From Neokomagataea tanensis (GTDB lineage Bacteria; Pseudomonadota; Alphaproteobacteria; Acetobacterales; Acetobacteraceae), in contig NZ_CP032485.1 in NCBI RefSeq assembly GCF_006542335.1, forward strand, positions 343,501 to 407,500: 64,000 bases of DNA, given 5' to 3'. Positions 57,487 to 64,000 of the stretch are shown one piece after another. The position numbers and the translations under genes are program-made. Below the pieces are notes generated by a model. The model worked only from the letters and a program-made list of their open reading frames with translations, had not been told where the DNA came from and did not search any database. Each line of letters begins with the position of its first letter. The stretch's first letter is position 1.

Positions 57487-59079
57487 TTAAGCTGCTGCTG
57501 ATTCCGGTTTGACCAAAACCTCGCCAAGGAATGTCGCATCCACACTCAATACATAAGGCGAACGCGCCACTTCACAGCCGAAATCGACAGCAGCCCGTCC
57601 GTTCGTCCAACGCCCCGCTGTGCTTTCGCGCTCGAGCCAGCCATCCGCATCAATATCGGAGGGATGGAATTCTTTTCTCTTTGCTGAGTATTCGTTAAAG
57701 ATATGCAAGGAACGCACAAACGCCCCCAAGCTGCGCCGGTCATCAACATAAGGCCCTACCACATCACAAGGGCGCGCAGCCTCAGAACACAAATAAACCC
57801 GGCTAATCCCCTGCGGGACCAAAAAAACCGAATGAGTGTCGTTACGCCTTGTGGCGTGGATTTTCTCTCCGCCTTCAACCTCTAACCACATAGCGCTGGC
57901 GAAACCTGCTTCTTTACTCAGCAAGCTTTGTTTTTCATAGCGCGCCTGCTTCGACCGGTCCTGTATCGCCCGATATAAAGGCTCGACAAAATTTCTAGTG
58001 GTATCGAGAGGAGCCGCAGCATTACACGCCCAGCTATTTACCTGAATTTTAAGCTTTATTATATTATCTTCAGCATTATAATATGAAACTCTGGATTCAG
58101 TGTTTAAATAACTTTCGGTCTTGAGCCCGTTCGCACTTATTATTGAATGCTCTTCTGTTTCTATGTGATAGTATTTATAAGTTTCGATATTTTCGTATTT
58201 AACTGAAGTCCCATTTACCAACATACGAATGGGAACAAATTTTCCATCCAGCAAGAAACAATGCTCAGCTGTAACGAATAAATCTTGGCTTGGGAGCGCA
58301 GGACCAAATGCACCCTCCAAAATACACACGGGATAACCACTCAGATCATCCGGCACGCCGTTTTGTGCTGATCCAACACGCTCTTTTATGCGCACGACGC
58401 GCCTGGATACCCATTCACCCTCAACAAGGGCCAAAATTTCGTCCCCGAGCTTGATACTCTCAACAGTTTTCTCTCCCTTGGGCGTTGCTATGAGCGCGCC
58501 AGCCAAGAAACACGCCAAGACCACACCATCTGCTGAAGCATTATCAAAGACCTGCGTACCTCCGTCTTCAGGAAGATTATACGGGTTAGCGTTAACTGCT
58601 ACATACCGTCCGTCATCCGCCGCGAGCACAGTACTATCGAGACTGGGGTCATATTGAAGCGTCACGCTCTTTGCACCAACAAAACCCATAACCAAATTTC
58701 CCGGCGAACCGGAAGTAAAGTTTAACGGTATTGTGTCGTTCAAATTACTCGTCGGCGAAAATAGAATTTCACCCCCAGATGACCCTACGTTTATTACTAA
58801 GTTTTCATTATTTTCCATAATAGACTGATCTATTATTAATGTTCCACCATTTAAATTAATGGTCCCTATCGCGATATTTCCAACATTTTTCGATATATCA
58901 ACGACCGCCCCACCATTTATTGTTAAATTATTAACATTAATGGCGGGCGATGCAGAACTATCCGCAGAGGGGATAAAGTTAACGTCAACTGGATTTGACG
59001 TCCCGTTCCCCTCAACAGTCAAATCCCACACAATTCCGTCAGTCGCCGAAATATCCTGGCTTGAGTTAATGGTTAACAT
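57487..59079 (-). CDS. Hint (hedgehog/intein-type) domain protein with beta-repeat N-terminus
   Basis: 530 residues, no classical signal peptide. Residues 1-180 are low-complexity Asn/Thr/Ile-rich beta repeats (NNLTINGGAVVDIS, IGTINLNGGTLIID), like adhesin or autotransporter passenger strands. Residues ~188-330 form a Hint_2 domain: ACFLAGALIATPKGEKTVES with Cys190 as would-be nucleophile, FVTAEHCFLLDG (Thr270, His273), and EEHSIISANGLKTESYL. Residues 340-530 are an uncharacterised C-terminal part. Such proteins are frequent in Acetobacteraceae; their processing is poorly known. The 5' half of the gene is visibly AT-rich, with codons unlike its neighbours. Confidence 0.82.
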   Translation of the reverse strand: MLTINSSQDISATDGIVWDLTVEGNGTSNPVDVNFIPSADSSASPAINVNNLTINGGAVVDISKNVGNIAIGTINLNGGTLIIDQSIMENNENLVINVGSSGGEILFSPTSNLNDTIPLNFTSGSPGNLVMGFVGAKSVTLQYDPSLDSTVLAADDGRYVAVNANPYNLPEDGGTQVFDNASADGVVLACFLAGALIATPKGEKTVESIKLGDEILALVEGEWVSRRVVRIKERVGSAQNGVPDDLSGYPVCILEGAFGPALPSQDLFVTAEHCFLLDGKFVPIRMLVNGTSVKYENIETYKYYHIETEEHSIISANGLKTESYLNTESRVSYYNAEDNIIKLKIQVNSWACNAAAPLDTTRNFVEPLYRAIQDRSKQARYEKQSLLSKEAGFASAMWLEVEGGEKIHATRRNDTHSVFLVPQGISRVYLCSEAARPCDVVGPYVDDRRSLGAFVRSLHIFNEYSAKRKEFHPSDIDADGWLERESTAGRWTNGRAAVDFGCEVARSPYVLSVDATFLGEVLVKPESAAA

Positions 59080-59116
59080 ATAATTAATCCCAAATATAAA
59101 GCTTTAAATATTCTCT

Positions 59117-59143
59117 ATGTTGTAATCTTTTTGATTACAACAT
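59117..59143. promoter_or_regulatory. 11-bp perfect inverted repeat in the Hint gene leader
   Basis: atgttgtaatc / gattacaacat around five T, 38 bases upstream of the Hint gene. No terminator-like run follows on the minus strand. The surrounding 59080-59226 is AT-rich and holds no gene. Confidence 0.5.
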
Positions 59144-59226
59144 CGATTCAATAAATAAATTATTGGGACAAACTTAATATTACCGTCAATATTTATTAAA
59201 AAACATCATAGCGTATCAATACATAT

Positions 59227-60162
59227 CTATACCTTGTTAATGGGTATTTTTATATAACTAACACCATCACTCTCTGGTTCTGGCAAATGACCTCCGCGCA
59301 TGTTCACCTGAACAGAAGGCATTAGTAATTTTGGCATACTCAGCGATGCATCGCGCTCAGTGCGCATTTTAACGAAGCTCTCTTCGCTTACACCTTCCTG
59401 AACGTGGATATTGCCATCTCGTTCATCTCGTACCGTTGTCTTACCGCAAAACTCATCGCGTCCCGGCGCCTTGTAATCATGGCAAAGATAAAGCGTAGTA
59501 TCAGGCGGCAAGGTTAGTAGTCGCTGTATTGAACGGAAAAGCTGCCGCGCGTCACCACCCGGAAAATCAGCGCGGGCCGTTCCGAAATCAGGCATAAATA
59601 TCGTATCGCCAACGAAAACAGCATCCCCAATAACGTAAGCCATATCTGCTGGTGTATGCCCCGGGAGATGCAACGCCGTTATTGAGAGCGTTCCAAGCTC
59701 AAGTTGCTGCCCGTCACGAAACAAAACATCGAACTGCGAGCCATCACGAGCAAAACAGGAGCCTGCGTTAAAGATTTTACCAAAAACGTTTTGAACGCGA
59801 ATAATCTCAGCCCCAATACCTAAACGCCCTCCCAACTTTTCCTGCAACCAAGGCGCTGCTGATAAATGATCTGCGTGGACGTGCGTCTCAAGCTGCCACT
59901 GGACTTCCAACCCAGCAGCCCGAACATAATCAATAATGTGCTGTGCTGAAGTATAAGTCGTGCGCCCGGCGGCAGCGTCATAGTCCAATACGGAATCAAT
60001 AATGGCCGCAGAGCGGGTGACCGGGCAATGCACCACATAACTGAACGTATTGGTTGCTGCGTCAAAAAAGGCCTTAACAACCGGAGTGTGCAACGCCCCG
60101 GACAAAACCTGATTGATGCTATCCGTCGCGCTTTTGATGGCAGTATCGGTCACGATGTTCAT
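59227..60162 (-). CDS. MBL-fold hydrolase, probable persulfide dioxygenase (ETHE1/Blh-like)
   Basis: 311 residues. Metal ligands THVHADHL (His94, His96, Asp98, His99), GHT (His169), GDTIF (Asp186) and CHDY (His228), plus the family motif GTARADFPGGDARQLFRSI. The C-terminal part, PSVQVNMRGGHLPEPE, matches the Blh/persulfide dioxygenase type that oxidises glutathione persulfide to sulfite in sulfide detoxification; no rhodanese domain is fused. Usual partners BigR or a sulfide quinone reductase are not adjacent. It diverges from a LacI-family regulator. Confidence 0.85.
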   Translation of the reverse strand: MNIVTDTAIKSATDSINQVLSGALHTPVVKAFFDAATNTFSYVVHCPVTRSAAIIDSVLDYDAAAGRTTYTSAQHIIDYVRAAGLEVQWQLETHVHADHLSAAPWLQEKLGGRLGIGAEIIRVQNVFGKIFNAGSCFARDGSQFDVLFRDGQQLELGTLSITALHLPGHTPADMAYVIGDAVFVGDTIFMPDFGTARADFPGGDARQLFRSIQRLLTLPPDTTLYLCHDYKAPGRDEFCGKTTVRDERDGNIHVQEGVSEESFVKMRTERDASLSMPKLLMPSVQVNMRGGHLPEPESDGVSYIKIPINKV

Positions 60163-60314
60163 CCCTTATTTCCCGAGAACTCTACTTAAAAGCCTCGCCC
60201 TAAATTTGCGCTCACTCAAAAAAGACAAAATTATCTGATTATAAATAGGGAGTGAAAGCGGATAACGTAAGAAGCAGAATTGCGCCTTATACCGAATATG
60301 ATATTGAGTAAAAT
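60163..60314. promoter_or_regulatory. Divergent promoter region, hydrolase and LacI regulator
   Basis: 152 bases between divergent starts, locally AT-rich. A LacI-operator-like half site tgaaagcg occurs near 60252-60259, but I see no complete palindrome with the central CG expected of this family. Confidence 0.35.
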
Positions 60315-61433
60315 ATGAAATCGCCCGGCCCCAAACTTGCTTCTCGTGCTCTTATTACTCAAGGCCGCGTACAATCACGGCGCAAAGTAACATTGAAGGA
60401 TGTTGCGGCCCGCCTGGGCGTCTCTCACACCACCGTTTCTAATGCCTATATCCGCCCAAACCAGCTTTCCGCGGCGCTCCGTGAGCGTATCTTTAGCGTA
60501 GCTTTGGAACTCGGCTACACCGGCCCAGATCCAGCAGCTAAACAGCTTGCAACTGGCCGCGCTGGCGCAATTGGTTTTCTCTTCAGCGAAGAGCTTCCCT
60601 ATGCGTTCACAGACCCCGCCATCGTTTCTGTTTTGCAAGGCGTAGCAGAGAGTTGCACACGCCGCGCATCCGATCTGGCCCTCATCTCAACGGGTGACAA
60701 TTTGAGGGACCGGGAGGCCCCCGTTTCACTCGGCCATGCCGCAGTTGATGGCTATATCTTGTATTCCATGGCGCCGGATAACCGCTGTGCTATCATGGCC
60801 CAACAGCAAAATGTCCCCCTTATTGTCATTGATCAACCACGGCTGGACAATGTCTCATTCGTAGGGATTGATGACTGTGCTGCCGCAGGACAAGCAGCTC
60901 AAAATTTGCTCGATTTAGGGCATAGGCGCTTTGGCATTCTTTCTCTGAAAACAGCCCATGATGACTATTCCGGCCCGCTGACACCTCAGCGCCGCGCCAA
61001 TATAGCGCACAGCACCATTGCTATGCGACTTGAGGGGTACCGCTCAACATTACAGGCCGCAGGCATCGACCCTGACCGGGTCCCATGCTGGGAGATTTCC
61101 GTCAACTCGGAGGAAGCCGGCGCGGAAGGTGCGAGGCAGCTTTTAGCAGCCCCCGAACGACCAACAGCCATTCTCGCAATGAGTGACCGTGTCGCGATCG
61201 GTGCCATGCAAGCCGTCCGTGATGCTAAATTACGTATCCCTGAAGATATTTCAGTTTTTGGCTTTGACGATATCCCCGCCGCTGAAACATCAGGCCTCAG
61301 CACCATACGCCAGCCTCACATCCAAAAAGGAATAGAAGCCGCGCGCCTTTTGCTGCTCAAAGAAGCACGACAGAATGTCATTCTAGACACTCAGGTTGTA
61401 ACGCGGGCTTCGACGGGTCCAGCCCCAAAATAG
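60315..61433 (+). CDS. LacI-family transcriptional regulator
   Basis: 372 residues. After a basic 22-residue tail comes the HTH VTLKDVAARLGVSHTTVSNA with hinge helix residues PAAKQLATG, then a periplasmic-binding-protein-like effector domain with GAIGFLFSEELPYAF, VDGYILYSM, VPLIVIDQP and PEDISVFGFDDIPAAETSGL. A sugar effector is likely. The target is unknown: the divergent hydrolase, itself, or the nearby levansucrase locus are candidates. Convergent with the HAD gene, 14 bases apart. Confidence 0.92.
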   Translation: MKSPGPKLASRALITQGRVQSRRKVTLKDVAARLGVSHTTVSNAYIRPNQLSAALRERIFSVALELGYTGPDPAAKQLATGRAGAIGFLFSEELPYAFTDPAIVSVLQGVAESCTRRASDLALISTGDNLRDREAPVSLGHAAVDGYILYSMAPDNRCAIMAQQQNVPLIVIDQPRLDNVSFVGIDDCAAAGQAAQNLLDLGHRRFGILSLKTAHDDYSGPLTPQRRANIAHSTIAMRLEGYRSTLQAAGIDPDRVPCWEISVNSEEAGAEGARQLLAAPERPTAILAMSDRVAIGAMQAVRDAKLRIPEDISVFGFDDIPAAETSGLSTIRQPHIQKGIEAARLLLLKEARQNVILDTQVVTRASTGPAPK

Positions 61434-61447
61434 AAGGGCCTCACCAC

Positions 61448-62113
61448 TCAGAATTCAACAGGAATGTCGAGCAGACCGCTCACATCATCCATGATGTAGG
61501 AAGGCTTTTGCTCCAAGCACGCCTCAGCTGCGCCGTGTCCATATCTAGCCCAGCAAGATGCCATCCCAACATTCTGAGCGAATTTTAAATCGGCGGTCGT
61601 GTCTCCCACCATGACAAACTGCTCAAGCGCAGCATGCGGATAAATCAGCCTAACGCGCTCTGTCATGACTCTTGTATCTGGTTTGACCGGCTGCCCTGCC
61701 TCCGAACCAACAACGCCGTTAAAGAAATGCCCTAAGCCAAATCTTTCTATGCTCGCTAAAACTGTTGGACCGTGCTTATTGCTCAACACAGTCATTTCAA
61801 CCTTCTTGGCTTTCAACGCTTCCAAGACAGGTATGACCCCCGCAAAAAGAACTGTTTTTTCTTTGTCTTCTGTCAGGTAGCGCGCACGGTAAGCAGCTTC
61901 AAACGCACGCTCTTCATCGACCGAACTCCCCGGAACAAAGGCGGCAAAAAGCGTCGCTAACGTACCGCCCCGGGCTAACTGGTCTTTTAATTCCTTTTCA
62001 GAAGGCACGCGTTGACCTACCGCCTCAAATGCCAAAGCCAAGCAGGACAAAATTGCAGGCCGCGTCTCAGCCAAAGTACCGTCATAGTCCAGAAGAAAGA
62101 TTGTATTTTTCAT
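61448..62113 (-). CDS. HAD-superfamily phosphatase (Gph-like)
   Basis: 221 residues. Motif I LLDYDGTLAETRPA (Asp9 nucleophile, Asp11 acid/base), motif II VLSNKHG, Lys at QPVKPDT, motif IV MVGDTTADLKFAQN. C1 cap between motifs I and II resembles phosphoglycolate/5'-nucleotide type phosphatases. Substrate undetermined. Last gene of the minus-strand operon, 38 bases after the MliC-like gene. Confidence 0.88.
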   Translation of the reverse strand: MKNTIFLLDYDGTLAETRPAILSCLALAFEAVGQRVPSEKELKDQLARGGTLATLFAAFVPGSSVDEERAFEAAYRARYLTEDKEKTVLFAGVIPVLEALKAKKVEMTVLSNKHGPTVLASIERFGLGHFFNGVVGSEAGQPVKPDTRVMTERVRLIYPHAALEQFVMVGDTTADLKFAQNVGMASCWARYGHGAAEACLEQKPSYIMDDVSGLLDIPVEF

Positions 62114-62151
62114 AAGATTTGACTCGTACCTTGGCTGTCAAATGGAACGAT

Positions 62152-62556
62152 TTATTGGATTTCTTTGCACTTCAATGACGTTTTGGGATTTTCGACATCG
62201 GAGAAACTAACCTCGCCGTGCTCTTCCCACCACTCGTAATGAGAAGCCACATACCTGGCACCGCTGGCAGAAATCACGTTCGTAAAAACTTGGGTGTTAT
62301 TTTCAACTACAACGCCCGCAAGGCTAATGTCCCCCGCATTGATGTAATTCACACCGAACACGCCTTTGGGCAGAAGCTTTCTGAGGCTCGCAGGCTGTGC
62401 ATCGCATTTATAGCGCGACGTCTGCAGCGGCTGATTTTTTCCGACGCTAAACGATAACGGAATTTGTAAAACACGCCCCGCAGCGGCCTCAGCATCCGTA
62501 CCAAACAATCCCATAGCCAAAAGCGTACACAGAGAAAAATAACCAGAAAGCTTCAT
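62152..62556 (-). CDS. Secreted MliC/PliC-like lysozyme inhibitor
   Basis: 134 residues with signal peptide (MKLSGYFSLCTLLAMGLFGT, cleavage near DAEA-AAG). The mature part fits the MliC/PliC fold that blocks C-type lysozyme: RYKCD near the start (Cys51), VNYINAGDISLAGVV, then the family core SGARYVAS (98-105), EWW (108-110) and a closing Cys130 that would pair with Cys51. No lipobox, so periplasmic (PliC-like) rather than lipidated. Neighbouring glycosyltransferase suggests envelope function. Confidence 0.7.
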   Translation of the reverse strand: MKLSGYFSLCTLLAMGLFGTDAEAAAGRVLQIPLSFSVGKNQPLQTSRYKCDAQPASLRKLLPKGVFGVNYINAGDISLAGVVVENNTQVFTNVISASGARYVASHYEWWEEHGEVSFSDVENPKTSLKCKEIQ

Positions 62557-62571
62557 GACGTGTTCCTTTTT

Positions 62572-63654
62572 CTAACGGTCCCCCGACTGTAAAGCAGAGG
62601 CCTTACTTGTCAAAGTACGATAAAAATCAGCCACGCGCGCAGCCTGCACGTCTGGCCGCCAAAGCGCCATATCCCAGTCTCGCAAGGAAGAGGATGCGCA
62701 CAACTCCTCCAATGCTCCCACCATTGCCTGCAGGTTTTCAGGCTCAATAAAACACTCTGGTGCATCTGCTAAAATATCGAGCACCCCACCTGCAGCAGTC
62801 GCTCGGACAGGCAGACCAGCCGCCATAGCTTCCAACAAAACCAGACCAAACGGCTCATGGTGTGACGGCATTACAAAAGCATCAAACCCCGCAAAAAGGC
62901 TTGGCATATCTTTACGATACCCCATGAAATGGATGTCTGTGCTCTCTCGTGACATAGCCTCCAACGTCAACCGCTGGGGGCCGTCCCCTACAAACACCAA
63001 AGCCGCCCCCGCTGGCCTTCGCGCTGCTCCCCACGCTTTGATAAGAGTTTTGAAACCCTTTTCTTCCACCATTCGACCAGCTGCCACGACCAAAAATGCG
63101 TGCTGCGGCAAGCCCAATTCTTTCCGCACAGCATCCCGCAATACGCTGCGCTCACTGGGCTTAACTTCCACAGCCGTCCAATTTGGCACAATACGTGCCC
63201 GCTGCTTCTGCGCCTGCGGAAGCTCTTCAAACTGCCAACGTGCTATACAAATCAGTGCGTCATGCGTGCCATAGCTTCGCTCGCGGTAACGTGTATGCAG
63301 TGTGGCCAGAAGTGGCGTTTTTCCACCGATCCCTAAACGCCGCAACCACGTGGCACGCGCAGAAGCACGCCCCAAATGCGTATGAATAATATCGTAATGC
63401 CCCGAACGCCATAATTGAGCGAGGCTCACAAGATACCCCCAACGCCCAGCCCGAATGACACGAACACTCGGGGCTAAGTGCTGCGTAATATCTCCACCTG
63501 TTCGGGCATCGCACGTCTCACGCTCCAGTAACACGGTGACGTCACAAGATTGCGCTTGTAGGGCGCTTAATTGGGCAACATGCCGTTCAGTTCCTGCAAA
63601 TTCACACGTTGATAACGCGTGTAAAATGCGCAAACGGGCCGGATCGTCGTTCAC
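62572..63654 (-). CDS. Glycosyltransferase family 4
   Basis: 360 residues, GT-B fold, retaining type. N-terminal acceptor domain with CEFAGTERHVAQLSALQAQ and DIIHTHLGRASA; C-terminal nucleotide-sugar domain with VVAAGRMVEEKGFKTLIKAW, VFVGDGPQR and the EX7E motif HEPFGLVLLEAMAAG (Glu267, Glu275). Likely acts on lipopolysaccharide, lipid carrier or exopolysaccharide; substrate unknown. 12 bases after the upstream membrane protein and 15 before the MliC-like gene, so one operon. Confidence 0.92.
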   Translation of the reverse strand: MNDDPARLRILHALSTCEFAGTERHVAQLSALQAQSCDVTVLLERETCDARTGGDITQHLAPSVRVIRAGRWGYLVSLAQLWRSGHYDIIHTHLGRASARATWLRRLGIGGKTPLLATLHTRYRERSYGTHDALICIARWQFEELPQAQKQRARIVPNWTAVEVKPSERSVLRDAVRKELGLPQHAFLVVAAGRMVEEKGFKTLIKAWGAARRPAGAALVFVGDGPQRLTLEAMSRESTDIHFMGYRKDMPSLFAGFDAFVMPSHHEPFGLVLLEAMAAGLPVRATAAGGVLDILADAPECFIEPENLQAMVGALEELCASSSLRDWDMALWRPDVQAARVADFYRTLTSKASALQSGDR

Positions 63655-63666
63655 CGAAGTTGCTCG

Positions 63667-64000
63667 TTAGCGGAGTTGGCCACTTGTACTCCACGGCCCA
63701 TCAATAATCTGGCCGTTTTTCTGCGCAAATCGGGCACGGGGGGGACGCGGCTGGCAGGCAACAAAGTAAAGCCCCAGCACAAACGTAATCTGCGATAAAA
63801 GCATAACAAAAGACACATCAAACATTATGCCGTGCGCCCCAAGGCACCACCAAGCCTGATATAAAACAAAAGCAATTGAGATGAGGCGTTGCGCCATCAG
63901 CATTGGGCGCAGGGGGTTCATCATACCAGCGCGGACCAAAGGCGCACTGCGTTTCATGCCCATGAAAAATGCAAAGTTCATGAGCAGGATGAGGCAAGAA
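63667..64000 (-). CDS. Small membrane protein, 5' end beyond the window
   Basis: The frame stays open to the window edge, where hydrophobic residues SCLILL precede the ATG at 63981, so the start probably lies further upstream. At least two membrane segments are visible (LMAQRLISIAFVLYQAWW and VSFVMLLSQITFVLGLYFVA), then a short cytoplasmic-type basic tail. I do not recognise a family. It is the first visible gene of the glycosyltransferase operon. Confidence 0.65.
   Translation of the reverse strand, partial: SCLILLMNFAFFMGMKRSAPLVRAGMMNPLRPMLMAQRLISIAFVLYQAWWCLGAHGIMFDVSFVMLLSQITFVLGLYFVACQPRPPRARFAQKNGQIIDGPWSTSGQLR

Noticed and set aside
1..64000. CRISPR arrays, insertion sequences, integrases, phage or conjugation genes
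   Set aside because: Looked for and not seen: no regularly spaced repeats, no transposase-like or integrase-like protein, no terminal inverted repeats with target duplications.

Overview
This window is a chromosomal segment of an alphaproteobacterium, most likely an acetic acid bacterium (Acetobacteraceae). The pointers are a secreted GH68 levansucrase of the Gluconacetobacter LsdA type, a Hint_2-domain surface-type protein of a kind frequent in that family, several TonB-dependent receptors, a polyol-type MFS carrier, a short LID-less adenylate kinase and alphaproteobacterial ribosomal protein gene order. The genus cannot be fixed from the sequence alone. No insertion sequence, prophage, CRISPR array or rRNA gene is visible; the only RNA gene I can support is a tRNA-His.

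Layout. 1-3760 (+): the end of an RND efflux permease coupled to its outer-membrane lipoprotein. 3829-5628 (-): two small stress-type membrane proteins between look-alike terminators, and a polyol-family MFS transporter. 5951-34054 (-): one very long block of information-processing genes. In transcription order it reads rplK-rplA-rplJ-rplL-rpoB-rpoC, rpsL-rpsG-tuf, the S10 and spc clusters through secY-adk, and rpsM-rpsK-rpoA-rplQ. fusA is missing between rpsG and tuf, and secE-nusG is missing upstream of rplK. The spacers hold promoters and many strong stem-loops that look like ribosomal-protein leaders or attenuators. 34161-42510 (-): a two-component system directly upstream of a complete tripartite RND pump (permease, adaptor, outer-membrane lipoprotein), whose last codons overlap the rplK promoter. 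42565-46058 (-): rmuC, a cysteine-rich lipoprotein, a HI0933/YhiN flavoprotein and a GST. 46186-48535 (+): minC-minD-minE and a YidB-like gene.

Accessory right part. 48804-51296 is a TonB-dependent receptor, followed by tRNA-His (-) and a SulP transporter with STAS domain (+). On the minus strand at 53313-59079 lie, in transcription order, an AT-rich gene for a Hint-domain protein, levansucrase, a strong terminator and a second TonB-dependent receptor. I consider this the most interesting locus: the self-processing type protein lies 44 bases upstream of a secreted polysaccharide-forming enzyme with no terminator between them. A persulfide-dioxygenase-like hydrolase and a LacI-family regulator diverge from 60163-60314. 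The window closes with a minus-strand operon of a partial membrane protein, a GT4 glycosyltransferase, a MliC-like lysozyme-inhibitor and a HAD phosphatase.

How it fits together. The left two thirds is growth machinery under promoters of alphaproteobacterial type (CTTGAC, 17-base spacer). The flanks are envelope functions suited to a sugar-rich, acidic, competitive habitat: drug/solvent efflux, polyol uptake, levan synthesis, TonB-dependent uptake and lysozyme defence. All statements rest on reading the sequence and remembered family features; no database search was run.
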